A stretch of 64,000 bases of DNA from S009-33 sp041694255. Its GTDB lineage: Bacteria; Patescibacteriota; Gracilibacteria; Absconditabacterales; Absconditicoccaceae. The position numbers were made by a program, and so were the translations under genes. Positions 33,852 to 45,062 of the stretch are shown in pieces. The stretch lies in NCBI GenBank assembly GCA_041694255.1, contig JASMTN010000011.1, positions 1 through 64,000 on the forward strand, written 5' to 3'. The notes under the pieces were generated by a model. It made no database searches. It was not told the DNA's origin and saw only the letters and a list, made by a program, of their open reading frames with translations. Position 1 is the first letter of the stretch, and each line of letters opens with the position of its first letter.

Positions 33852-34115
33852 TTATGATTTTTTTATTATTGTTCCTACTAATGTTTTAATATTTTTTATC
33901 ATTGATATAGAAAGATACATGTATCAACTATAGTCTAATATCTCAAATGTGTCTATTTTTTTGTTTTTTAATGTATATTTTGTTAAAAATTTACCTGATG
34001 GTATTTTAAGTGTTGTTATATATTCATTGTCTTTTATTAGACTTGATTGAAAATCGATATTTCATCTAGTTACTTTTTTTTCATTTCACTCTTTAAATAA
34101 ACATAATTGTTGCAT
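33852..34115 (-). CDS. Small protein of unknown function
   Basis: 87 aa, unrecognised. No signal peptide or TM helix. Basic (Lys, Ile, Thr rich) with alternating polar and hydrophobic residues that suggest beta strands in the middle. It contains three in-frame TGA codons read as Gly, and the stop abuts a bidirectional terminator, both supporting that it is a real gene. It is divergent from the AbiEi-like gene with 211 bp between. Confidence 0.5.
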
Positions 34116-34141
34116 TTATTTTACTCTTAAAAAGCTAAATA

Positions 34142-34167
34142 AAAAAACTACAAGTAAGTAGTTTTTT
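34142..34167. terminator. Terminator-like perfect hairpin in a divergent intergenic region
   Basis: AAAAAACTAC and GTAGTTTTTT (34142-34151 and 34158-34167) form a perfect 10-bp stem with a 6-nt loop and T-runs on both strands. No upstream gene needs it, so it may end a small RNA or attenuate the AbiEi-like transcript. Confidence 0.5.
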
Positions 34168-34326
34168 AAGTTCATCACTAGGATTAATTAACATAGTAAT
34201 TTTTATAAAAGAAAAAACAATAGAAACTTTATTGTAATTTTTATAGAAACTTTCTATTGATTTTTATGTAAATATCATTATATTTTTTTTATTCAATATT
34301 TAGTTTTTAAGGTGTATTTGTGAATA

Positions 34327-35091
34327 ATGAAATCTGACAACTTTGTTAAAAAAATATTAAAAAATAAACATAAAGTTTTAACTATAGATAAGCTTAAGGT
34401 TATGTATCAAGATATTGATATGGAGAGTTTTTCTGATAAAAAATTATATAAGCAAATATATTATGCTAAGAATAAGGGTATACTTATTAGTTTAAAAAAA
34501 GATCTTTTTTATGTTAAAAATTCAAATGAAGATATTGATTTCGATTATGTGGTAAATAAATTTTATTGGAAACTTTTAAAAAAATATACAAAAGAGCAGT
34601 TTTGAAATTATTATTTTATATGAGGTGTTAAATCTCTTGAAATATGGAATAATAACTTTTTTATATTGGATAAAATTTCTATTATAAATCTATATAAAAG
34701 GTCAGATGAAGTTTTATTGAAAGAAAAGGTTATTTCAAATAGTATATATACTTTGAAATGATATAATAATTTAAAATCTTTTAATATCTTTAAAAAACAA
34801 ACTGAGAAAATGTATGTTGATTGAAAGATGTTTTTTGTTGCAAATTATGAGTTGTCTCTACTTGAAAGTCTTTATTCAACACCTATTGAAGATGAAAGAT
34901 ATGTTGTAGAGCTTTTAAAAAAAAACATTAGAAAGAATCATAAAAAAATAAATTTGCAAGTTTTTGAATACTTTTTAAAATATTGAAAATATTGATCTTC
35001 TATTAAAAAAATTTATGAAATTTCACTTTGAATAAGACCAGACTTTGCTAGTAAGATAAGAAACATATTAAAAAGGTGGTATTGGATGTAA
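34327..35091 (+). CDS. AbiEi-like winged-helix protein (putative antitoxin/regulator)
   Basis: 254 aa. The first 80 residues look like a winged helix: LTIDKLKVMYQDIDM, then YAKNKGILISLKKDLFYVK, the layout of the AbiEi antitoxin DNA-binding domain. The next part, GNYYFIGGVKSLEIWN, resembles the core of AbiEi-family proteins that starts with a Gly-rich YxxGGxSAL-type segment. A C-terminal helical part follows. In known type IV systems the partner is the AbiEii nucleotidyltransferase. Here the next gene, 57 bp downstream, encodes a SpoT-like HD hydrolase instead. The family call is by pattern only and could be wrong. Confidence 0.5.
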
Positions 35092-35148
35092 TTGCTATTG
35101 ACTTACTATAAAATATATTTATCAATATGTTTATTTTAAAAAAGTATT

Positions 35149-35859
35149 ATGCACTATATTGAAAAGCACAAAAGACTTGATATTATAGATAAAGATTGTT
35201 TAATTGATTTGGTAGATAATAATATTATTTCAGAATTATCTTTATCTAAAGGTGAGTCAAATTATATTAAAGATAAGTTTAATTATGCATTTGAAATATC
35301 TAGAATTAAATTTTCTTGAAATAAAAGGCTGTCTTGAGAGGATTATTTTGAGCATTTAAAAAAAACTTGTTATCTAATATTGAATTATTTTCCTAACCCT
35401 AATATTGATAAAGTTATTATAGCTTTATTGCATGATATAAAAGAGGATACAAATATTGAATGTAGTACTATAAGATCTATATTTTGAGATTATATATCTG
35501 ACTCTATAGATGTTTTAACAAAAAAAGACTTGAATAATTATATATGAAATCTATCAAAGACAGAAATTATTGAATTTGAATATGATAATATTGTTTCAAA
35601 ATTAAAAAACTATAGAAATGAGGATTACTTTTCTACTTTACTTAATTGTTCTGATATAAATATTCTTGATGTTAAATTTGCAGATAGGCTAGATAATATA
35701 CAAACTATCTGAATATGTGATATGAATAAAATTATTCAAAAAATATATGAAACTCAAAGATATATAATGCCTTTAGCTATGCATTATAATAAAACTGCCT
35801 ATAAAATGTTATTAGAAGAGATAAATTCTTTGAAAATTGCTTTAAATTTATCTTATTAA
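35149..35859 (+). CDS. SpoT/MESH1-type HD hydrolase (putative small alarmone hydrolase)
   Basis: 236 aa. It matches the hydrolase half of RelA/SpoT proteins: RLSGEDYFEH (Arg and His nine apart), LLHDIKEDT (the HDxxED core), FGDYISDSIDVLTKKD, and KFADRLDNIQTI with the Asn ligand. These are all the Mn-binding and substrate residues of the (p)ppGpp hydrolase. There is no synthetase, TGS or ACT domain, so it is a stand-alone hydrolase. It probably degrades (p)ppGpp or a similar nucleotide. Its position after an AbiEi-like gene suggests a possible two-gene module. Confidence 0.8.
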
Positions 35860-35860
35860 T

Positions 35861-38800
35861 CTACATATTGTTTAAGGCTCTTGTTACTTTATTTTCTCAA
35901 AATACATTATATAAAACCTTTTCAATATTTTCAGGTCTTTTTTCAAAAGTTTCTGCAAATTTTTTTAATCAATTTTCCATTTCAATTGGAATATTTCAAT
36001 GAGATCAATAATTTTCCTTATTTGCACTTATTATTATTTCATTTAATTGGTCAGTATTTCATGATCATAATGCTTGTATCAATTCAATTTCTGTTGATCA
36101 ACTATAAAATCTACCAAACCAATTTATAAATTTTTTAACTAAAAACTCATAAACTTCATTGTTATCCATAACATCTTGCATTCATTCAAGTTTTATTTCT
36201 ATTCATTTCCATATTCATTTAGATATAGAACTATTTCTTCATCCAAAATCTCATTCATGAATGTCTAATGCTATTTTTGAAAATGTTCATGTTGGTACAT
36301 TAAAAATTCAATTTTGATAATATGGTGCATAGGATGATTTATCTAAGTCACTATTAAATGAAAAATCTTCTGAAATATCATCATTCACTTTTCAAAAGTA
36401 TTCATTTATTATTACTTTTTTTTCTTTATCTATATTTTCATCTCAAGTTCATTTTAATAGTTCTATATCAGTATAATCTAATGATGCAACAATACTTGCT
36501 CAATATAGTCACCAAAACTCATTCAATTTTCACATTATACTAGCTCTTGTGCTTTTTGTGTTTAATGAAAGAACATCAATATTTCAAGGGTCTTTTTCTC
36601 AATAAATATATTCTGTAAAACTTTTTCATCAAAGATCTATATCTTTTTTTTGCTCAACTATATAGTCAAATATGGTTAATATTTTATTTAAACCATATAA
36701 CTCATCTCAAAATAATCATATAGGTATTCAATATGTTCTACATATTTGTCAAAATTGTCATCAAAATCATCAAGAAAAGTTATTATATAAGTATCAAGAA
36801 AATATAAATGATAATATTGTTTTATAATAATCAACATAATCATCATAATCAGATATTGTTTCAGATATTGCTTTTAATGCTCATAGACTATTTGGAGGTC
36901 TATTATTAAGTATATAAGAATTTAGTCATCAGCTTATTAGAGAATATGTTCATTTTGTTGATTCTCATTCATAAGCTTCTTGCACTTTTCATCCACTATA
37001 TACATTATTTATTGTCATTCCTTCTATTGTAGATCAAAAATTTTCAGAATACATTTTTGCACATTCCTTAGCATCTTTTATATAAAAAACTTCTGACTTT
37101 ATAAGTTCATCTTTTATAGCTCAATTTCAAGGATCTTTTTTAAGTTGTTCTTCTAGTTGTGTTTTTCTTTTTTTCCACTTTAAATAGTGTGATTCTCAAA
37201 GTATTGCTCTTACCCAGTATCATTTTCATTCATATCAAGCAAGTGATCTAAAATAAGGTCAAGGACCATTTTCAAGTGCATATATTAAATATCATGCTGC
37301 TTTAAGTCTTGTTCTATAGTTTAAACTTTCTCATTTTTCAATTTTCTTAAATATCTCTTTTTCAATTATTGTTGCTGCTACTTTTCAATGGTTTTTACCT
37401 TTTCATTCTCATGCTCTTTCTAGTCTTGATTTTGAGTTTTCAATTCTTTTCCATACTTTTGATTCTTTTTCTCATCATGCCTCCATTTTCACATCTCATA
37501 AAAACCAAAAATCTGGCAATACTCAAGCCATTTTTTCATACATTTCTGCAGCTCTAAGTTCATCTTCTTCTTTAAAATAATATGAAAAATTTTCTTTTAA
37601 TTGTTTTGCTCATAACATGATATTATCAAAACTAAATAATCTTCATTTTCTTTCAGGTGTATGTGGATTAAATTTTAAGTTTTCTTCTGTGTTTTTAAAA
37701 TCATCTTCTGTCCAAGGTGTAAGTTTGTTTTGTATGCCTAATATTAAAAAAGTATTAAAATCTATTTTTTTTGAAAAATTTTTATCATAAGGATGTTTTA
37801 ATATTATATGATTTTTATCAACTTGTATTTCCCATGCATCAAATTTTTTGCTAATATGCTTATTATTTTCCCTTACTTCATCAAGATTATTTATTTTCAT
37901 GTTTTTTGAGCCTCACATATATTTTATTTCTTCATATTCTCATTTTTTATTTTTTTTAACAAGTTTATTATTTTTTATTTCTATGTTATTTGACCATAGA
38001 GATAATCATTTTTGAAATCATTGAAAATCTGACTTTAACTCTATTTGTTTAATATTTTTTCAAAATTCTTCTATATTGTTAATTTTATTAAATTTAAATA
38101 TATTTCACCCATTATTAAATTTTGTTCTAGTAATCCATTTTGGTATCATAGGAATATCTAGAATGTGTCATTCTCAATCTTCAAGATTTAATAAACCACC
38201 ACCATTAACTTTTAATTTAAAATATCAAGATTCTTTATCAATATCTATTATTTCAGCATAAAACCAGTTACTTGTTATTCAAGGTAAGTCTAAAGATTTT
38301 CATTTTATTTGCATTATTGATCCAACTTCAAACATAGTTTTTTCATCTCACTCTAGACGATTCCACTCTTTTTCAAAGTTTTTTATATCTATCAATTCAT
38401 TATTTTCTTTTATGCTTTCTTGTTCTTTGTTATAACTTCATTCTTCATTGTTTTTAATTTCTTTTGTTGTCTCATAAAGTTTATAACTGGCATATTCTCT
38501 TTTTTTATCTTCAAAATATGATACCATTGAAGTGCAAAGATTCTTTAGATCACTTCTTGAATCTAAGTTTAATTTTTCCTCTTCCTCAAGATTTATATCA
38601 TATATATCATTTAATGATATAGTTTTTATTGGATTTGTGCTATTTTCAATTGGGTTGCTTTCATATATATCAACTTCTCATTGTTTTATACCTTCTTGTA
38701 AATATCATATATATTCATTTCCTTCTTTATCTTTAATTTTTGTTTTTGTGAATATACTATAATCTTTGTTATTTATTTTTGTAAAATAGTTTGGAAATAT

Positions 38801-40198
38801 GTTTTTAAATATATTAACATCATTTCATTCTATATCAAAAGTTATTATTGGTTCTAGCTCAAATATATCTTCTATATTGTTAATTTCTGGAAATTTTATA
38901 TTTTTTTTGATGTTAACTTTTTGTGTATTTGGAAGTGTTAGTGTGTGCTTACTAGGATTTAATAAATCTTTTAATATTTCTTTATATTTTTCTTCTTGTT
39001 CTTTAGTTAAATTAAAACCTTTGGTTATAAATCTTGTTATATTATCTACATAATTTTTTTCTAATATATTATTTATTATAAAGCTTTTTTCATCATCTTT
39101 TAATATTTCTTGATTTAAAAGTTTTTTTAATATTTTTGATAATCATTCTTCATTGTGATCCTTTTCATGATTTTGTACATATTTTAGATATTCATTTTCA
39201 TTTGTTTCTAATTCTTTTAAAACTTTTCTTTTTTTGAAAAGATTAATTGTATTTTCATGTGTTATTTTACTTTCTCAGCTAGAATTATCAAGTCTTTCAA
39301 CAAGATTATTTAAAAAGTATTTATCTGTTTCATCTATTTCAATTGTTTCAAAAATATCATTTATTTCACTCTGTTCCATATTATTAATATTATATTTTTC
39401 TAATATATTTGAAAAACTACCAATATATGTTATTCTATTTATATCTTTATTTATAAGATCAAATTTTTTTTCTACTTCATATATATTATTTATAATATTT
39501 GCATTTAATAGAGTAGTTTGTATATTTAATATATTTTTAATTTCTTTCTCTTGAGACTCTCTTAATTCATTTATACTTGATTTTAGATATCTAGAATTTT
39601 TTATAATACCATCCTTTATTAATTGTTCTATTATTTCTTCGTTTGTTATTTTTATATTTTTTATCTTATCTGCATCTTCTTTAGGTATTTTTTTTAATTC
39701 ACTGTGAATTTCATCTTTTATATTTCTAAAAAGCTCATCTATATCTTCATTTGAACTAAGCTTTTTTGCTAGTAATTTACTAAAATTTATATTTAATCAT
39801 TCCATATTTATCTTTTCTTGAAATGTTTTTATTATTGATTTTATAGCATTTTTATTTTCAAACTCTTTAAAAATATCTTTTGTTAATGTTTCTTCTAATG
39901 TATAATGTGTATTAAGGTAAAGGTTTTTTATATCTTCAAAGCTTATTTCTTTTCAAAGTTTTAACTCAACTTGTTCTATTATTTTTTTATCATTTTCTAT
40001 ATATGAAAAAAATATATCTTCTAAAGACTTTCATTTTAATAATTGTTTATTTTTTTCATAATATCAAACCATATTTTCTGCAATTGTGCTCAATAATTCT
40101 TGAGATGTGTTTCATTCTATTTTATCTTTATGTGTTTTTTCTTCTGTTATTTCATTAGTTTCATTACTTTCCATTCATTTTTTATCCCTCTTTGTCAT
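35861..40198 (-). CDS. Giant (1445-aa) protein of unknown function
   Basis: 1445 aa, unrecognised and the longest gene in the window. There is no signal peptide. The first 500 residues are charged and helical (Asn, Lys, Glu, Ile). The middle has short beta-rich segments such as WFYAEIIDIDKES, and PHTPERK near residue 850. The C-terminal 500 residues are rich in aromatic residues and TGA-encoded Gly, for example a Gly/Phe/Tyr cluster around 36750-36800. Frame integrity over 4.3 kb with dozens of TGA but no TAA or TAG argues strongly for coding. ATG 40198 was chosen; another in-frame ATG lies at 40174. A structural or secreted effector-like role is possible but unproven. Confidence 0.75.
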
Positions 40199-40371
40199 TT
40201 TATTAATATTAGTTTTAAACTATATTTTATTATATTAAAAAGAATTTATTTGTCAAAAAAACTTTTATTATAAATACTAATATATTATTATTTTTATATT
40301 ATTGAATTAAATGTAAAAATATATATAATAATTAAATTTACATGTTTTTATTATTATAATAACAATATAAT

Positions 40372-41304
40372 ATGATATATGCACTTGCACCCATGGATTG
40401 AATAACCGATAGTCCTTATAGACAAATAGTAAAAAAAGTATTTGATAAGTATAATAATGATAAAGCTAATCAATTGTATCTTTTTACTGAATTTATATCA
40501 TCTGAATGATTTTATCATAACTATGATGGAGTTAAAGATCATTTTAATTATGATGAAAAAGAATGAGATGTTATATGTCAAATCTTTTGAAGTAATGAAG
40601 AAAAATTGCTATATATGCTTAAAAGTGTAAATAAAAATTTTTCTTTTTCTTGAATAGAATTAAATATATGATGTCCTTCACCTAGTATCATGAGATTATG
40701 AGCAGGATCAGCACTTTTGTATGATAAAGAAAAAACTTTGCAAATAGTTAAAAAACTTTCTGAAAATTCTACTAAACCATTTAGTATTAAGACAAGATCT
40801 TGACTTAATAATGATGACAAAGAAGCACAAAAAGATTTTATAATAAAAGCTTCAAAATACTGTAATATCATAAGTATTCACTCAAGGACCATGAAACAAT
40901 CTCATTCTTGAGAGTCTGATGTAGATTATGTTTTAGATGTTAAAAGAAAAGCTAATTCTAATTGTAAGATAATTTTTAATTGAGGCATTAATAAAGAAAA
41001 ATTATTAGATATAGAGTTTATGAAAAAAATGAAAAAATTGGATGGTATTATGATATGACAGGCAGCTATATGAAATCCTTGGATTTTTGTTGACTATGAG
41101 CCATCTTGGATAGAGAAAAAATCAATAATGTTAGAGCATTTATCATTAAATATAGGTCAAAAGTGAGAATTTAAATGAATTATAGAATTTAGAAAGTTTA
41201 TATGAAATTATATTAAATGAATTAAAAATGCAAGTAAATATAGATTAGAACTTATGCAAGCTAAAGATAAAAAAACATTTGAAGATATAGTAAGTAAGAT
41301 ATAA
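40372..41304 (+). CDS. dus: tRNA-dihydrouridine synthase
   Basis: 310-aa flavoenzyme that reduces uridines in the tRNA D-loop. The N-terminal FMN-barrel motif is ALAPMDGITDSPYR. The active-site Cys lies in ELNIGCPSPS, and the conserved SIKTRSGLN and SIHSRT motifs follow. The FMN phosphate-binding IFNGGI and GIMIGQAAIGNPW are all present. Many of these glycines are TGA codons. Its stop codon is directly adjacent to that of the convergent glycosyltransferase gene (41304/41305). The Dus subfamily cannot be decided by eye. Confidence 0.92.
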
Positions 41305-42537
41305 TTAAATAACATATTTTTCTACTAATTTTTTATTTTCTATAGCATCTTGTTTGTAAGTTTCCATATCAAAATTTTCTATAATCTCAAATATTTTATC
41401 AGAAAAATGTTCAGTTGGTTTTCAAGGATCTATCTTATATTTTTCAAGTAAAAAGTTTTTAATATTATTCTTGTCTAATCATACAGGAATTACTTGATTT
41501 ATAGCTCATTCTATAGCTGAAAGTCAAAATGTTTCTAAAAACAAGCTCGGTACAAGTTCATAATGAGAGAAACTTAAAAACTCTTTAATGGTATTAAAAT
41601 CTCTTTTTCAAAAATAATATACAATTTTTCAATCTTCTTTATCTATACTATCCATAATATCTTTTTCTTCTTCTAGATTTTTAACTATTGAAGTATCTTT
41701 TCAGTATATATCCTTACCTGTAAAAGATTCTAACAAGTCTTTACTTTTAGGACCTTCTCAAAATACAAATATTCTTATTTTTGAAGTAATTTCTTTAAAT
41801 TTTTGTTTATCTCCAAATTTTAAGTTAAATAACTCTCAAAGAAAATATATAATAAGTCAAAACCCTTTTTCTTGTGTTAGTCTTCAAAAAAATATAAAGT
41901 TTATCTTATCTTGAAATATATCTTTTCTTTCTACTTTTTGATTTTCTAATATATAATTATCTAAAACTTCTATTTTATCTTTTGGTGCATATCATAGTTT
42001 ATATACAAAATCTTTCATAAAAGCACTTGGGGTAGTATGATAATCTATATTTTCATAAAGTAATTTTCTAAGTTTTTTTAGTTTTAGATATTTAAAGATA
42101 CTGTAGAAAAATAGTTTTTTACCTTTTTTTGAGGTTCTAAAAAATTCTTTTAGTGAAAATTGCTGTGGTACTTGATTTTCATCCCATACTTCATTTGCAA
42201 AAAGATGGAAATATCAAAAATCATGATAAGTTTTTATCTTCAATCATTTAAAATCTTCAACTTGTTTTAAAACTTCAGGTCAAAGAAATCTTGCTAAACT
42301 ATGAAACCATATTATATCAGGTTTTATCTCTTTTATTTTTTCATTAAACTTTTTTGCATAAGTTTTATTATGGAAAGATTTTACAAGATACCATATCTTT
42401 TTAGTCTTAGTTATATGTTCTCATCAAAAATAATATACTTTAAAATCTTCTTTAAGTAAGTATTTTAGGTTGTTAATATAAGATTCTATACCTCATATAT
42501 TATCTAGGTAATCAGAAACTATTAGAATTTTTTTCAT
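41305..42537 (-). CDS. Glycosyltransferase, GT4-like
   Basis: 410 aa. The N-terminal Rossmann domain starts MKKILIVSDYLDNIGGIESY, the Gly-rich loop typical of GT4 enzymes. The C-terminal domain has INFIFFGRLTQEKG and the EX7E motif ETFGLSAIE near residue 340. It likely transfers a sugar from a nucleotide donor to a lipid or surface polymer. No neighbouring polysaccharide genes are seen. The acceptor is unknown. Confidence 0.85.
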
Positions 42538-42594
42538 AAATTACTTGATATTTTTAAATAAAAGATTACTTATATTATATTTATATATGTAAAC

Positions 42595-42924
42595 ATGTCA
42601 AAAATGAAAAAATTAATAAGTTTAATAATGTGAATTGTTATAATTTTTTCTTCAACTTTTGCAAGTTATACTATAACTTTGGACAATAAACAAAAGATAG
42701 ATAATTTATCTGAAAAAATATATGATAGAGTTGAAAGTAAAACTAAAGATGAAGGAAAAAGAGAGTATATATACCAAACAATAGTTGATAGTATAGATGG
42801 TTATATAGTACTTCATGATATATCTAAGAAAAATGAGGCTATATTATTGTACTTGAAAACTTTATTATTAAATCATATGTGATATAAAATTTGAAATTGT
42901 CAAAAGCTTAATATTGTTAATTAA
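42595..42924 (+). CDS. Small secreted protein of unknown function
   Basis: 109 aa. A signal peptide (about residues 1-22, ending SSTFAS) precedes a short helical mature part with one Cys near the C-terminus. An in-frame ATG at 42604 could also be the start. It lies 60 bp upstream of tRNA-Ser and downstream of the divergent glycosyltransferase gene. Function unknown. Confidence 0.65.
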
Positions 42925-42984
42925 AAAAGTATAAAAAAAACTTGAAAAAAAGTTTCAAATTATTATTATAATAATCACTTACCT

Positions 42985-43073
42985 GGAGAGGTGGGTGAGT
43001 GGTTGAAACCAGCTGTCTTGAAAACAGCCGTTGCCTTGTCGGCAACCGAGGGTTCGAATCCCTCCCTCTCCGT
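42985..43073 (+). tRNA. tRNA-Ser (anticodon TGA)
   Basis: The acceptor stem GGAGAGG/CCTCTCC is perfect. The anticodon stem GCTGT/ACAGC has loop CTTGAAA, anticodon TGA. A long variable arm GTTGCC/GGCAAC is typical of class II tRNA-Ser. The T arm is GAGGG-TTCGAAT-CCCTC. The CCA is not encoded. It reads UCA serine codons. Confidence 0.97.
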
Positions 43074-43094
43074 TTTTATAAGAAATATATTTAT

Positions 43095-44096
43095 ATGAAA
43101 TTTAAATATAGATCTAAAATATCATTTACCTCATTGTTTATAAATCTTGTTGTATTAACAGGATTTTTTTACTTAATATTGAATTCTTATAAATTTGAGG
43201 ATTTTTCAAACTCTTCTAGAGTGCAAGCTTATGGTAGTAACTTAAATGTACTTAAAGAAGAAATATCAGATGGTTCTACAATTAATGTTAATAATATATA
43301 TATAGATGAAAGTTTAAATGGTACTATATATTATGTAGTGCAAAGATGAGATACTCTTTCTAAAATATCATTAAATTTTTGAGCAAGTGTTTCACATATT
43401 AAAAAAGTTAATAATTTAAAATCTGATAATATAAATGTTTGACAAAGACTTACTATTACAGAAGAAGAATGATTTTTATATACTTCTAAATGAGAAAAGG
43501 CTAGTGAATTGGCTGATAAGTTTAATTTAGAAAAAGGTGATATACTAGCATCAAACTGATTAAATGCAAATGATTATACATTTGAAAAACAAGATGAGGT
43601 TTTTATACCTATGTCAGATGAACAGTATAAAAAGATGTTCCCTAAAAAAAAGGAACAACCTAGTGTTGTAACTCAGTCTAGAACAACATCTTCTTCGTAT
43701 AATGGTAAAAATATTATTTCAAGGTTTTGGTATAGTCCTAATATTACAAATTGATTTTATAGGTGACATTGTACTCGGTATGTTGCTATGAAAAAATTTC
43801 CTTATATAACACAAAATAAGCAAGATAAGCTTTGGAATGGTAATGCTAAGTATTGGTATGCAAATGCTAAAAATGCATGATATAATGTATGACAAACTCC
43901 TAAAGTTGAATCTATAGTTGTTATAAAAATATGATGAAGAAACTATTATTATGCTTGACATGTTGCTATAGTAAAAGAAATAGACTGGAAAAATAGAAAA
44001 CTTCTTGTTGAAGAAATGAATGCTGTTTGAAAATATATAGTTACAAAAAGATGGATAGATATGAATGATAAAATTGTATGATACATTTATATGTAA
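43095..44096 (+). CDS. Membrane-anchored LysM-CHAP peptidoglycan hydrolase
   Basis: 333 aa. An N-terminal TM anchor (about 13-33) and two LysM domains (about 76-120, with VVQRGDTLSKIS, and about 128-175) bind peptidoglycan. A Ser/Thr linker leads to a C-terminal CHAP domain (about 215-333) with its catalytic Cys in GHCT-x-YVAMKK, and a His in YYAGHVAIVKE. The residue after CT is encoded by CGG (43776-43778). Trp is near-invariant in this CHAP position (CTWY), so CGG is probably Trp. The activity is amidase or endopeptidase. The gene ends 5 bp before tRNA-Gln. Confidence 0.88.
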
Positions 44097-44101
44097 TTTT
44101 A

Positions 44102-44174
44102 TCGGGAATAGCTTAATTGGTAGAGCACCTGACTCTGAATCAGGGGGTTGTAGGTTCAAGTCCTACTTCCCGAG
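44102..44174 (+). tRNA. tRNA-Gln (anticodon CTG)
   Basis: The acceptor TCGGGAA/TTCCCGA is perfect. The D-arm is GCTT...GAGC. The anticodon stem CCTGA/TCAGG has loop CTCTGAA, anticodon CTG. The T arm is GTAGG-TTCAAGT-CCTAC. Position 73 is G and CCA is not encoded. It reads CAG, which is a rare codon in this window compared with CAA. Confidence 0.95.
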
Positions 44175-44261
44175 TTTTTTGGAGATATCCATAAAAAAGT
44201 ATTGAAAATGACACTGTAAATAGTTATAATAAAAATGCCTTTATATGTTAAAATAATATAC

Positions 44262-44582
44262 ATGTCCTATATAGAGGCAAATGACCAGAAGCTTGAATCA
44301 ATTGTTGCTAACTCAAAAATACCTGTAGTTATAGACTTTTGGGCACCATGGTGTGGTCCTTGTGGAATGTTATGACCAATATTTGAATCATTGTCCAATC
44401 AGTACAAATGAAAAATTAAGTTTGTTAAGGTAAATATAGATTATAGTCCTCAATCTGCTATAAGATATAATGTGCAATGAATACCTAATATTGTTATAAT
44501 AAAAGATTGAATTGCATTAAAAAATATTGTTTGAGTAAAACTAGAAAGTCAATATATAAAAGAAATTGATGAACTGTTATAA
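44262..44582 (+). CDS. Thioredoxin (WCGPC), first of a tandem pair
   Basis: 106-aa complete thioredoxin. The active site FWAPWCGPCGM lies near residue 30, the buried Asp in VVIDFWA, and the cis-Pro in VQGIPNIVI. The residue after the second Cys pair is Gly instead of the usual Lys. It is followed 29 bp later by a second thioredoxin, so they form an operon. Likely substrates are cytoplasmic disulfides. No thioredoxin reductase is nearby. Confidence 0.93.
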
Positions 44583-44611
44583 TAAAAAATTTATTCTTTA
44601 AAATTAATATT

Positions 44612-44947
44612 ATGAGTGATATATTAAATACAAATTGAGTTGAAGAATTTACAAAAGCATTAGAAGGTAATAAAGATAAGCTTGTATTAGCTGATTTTTG
44701 GGCACCATGGTGTGGTCCTTGCAAGATGCTTGCTCCTACACTTGAACAACTTGCAAAAGACTTTGATTGAAAACTTCAAATTATAAAAGTAAATGTTGAT
44801 GAAGCAGAAAATCAACAACTTGCAGGTGAATTTCAAGTAAGTTCTATACCTACTATAGCTTTTATAAAAGACTGAGAAGATCCAGAGGTTACGACTTGAT
44901 CATTACCTTATGAACAATTAAAAGAATATATTGAAAAGAAAATATAG
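44612..44947 (+). CDS. trxA: Thioredoxin (WCGPC), second of a tandem pair
   Basis: 111 aa with canonical FWAPWCGPCKM near residue 31 and cis-Pro in VSSIPTIAF. This copy keeps the conserved Lys after the active site and the normal DFW Asp, so it is probably the main thioredoxin. The active-site codons are identical to those of the upstream copy, although the rest has diverged, consistent with an old tandem duplication. A terminator hairpin follows. Confidence 0.94.
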
Positions 44948-44970
44948 TTATATAATAAAACTCTAATATG

Positions 44971-44995
44971 CCTAGATTAAATTCTAGGTTTTTTT
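44971..44995 (+). terminator. Rho-independent terminator of the thioredoxin pair
   Basis: The stem CCTAGA/TCTAGG with loop TTAAAT is followed by seven Ts. Confidence 0.8.
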
Positions 44996-45062
44996 AATTT
45001 ATATTTGCTTTTTTTTAGCTTTTTGGTTATAATAACAATAGTTTAGATAATTAATTATATAA

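Noticed and set aside
38532..39554. Series of plus-strand hydrophobic ORFs
   Set aside because: They are reverse-strand images of the 1445-aa minus-strand gene, which is open across the whole span.
44262..44947. Recent thioredoxin duplication by assembly error
   Set aside because: Only the active-site codons are identical. The rest of the two proteins differs clearly, so both are real genes.
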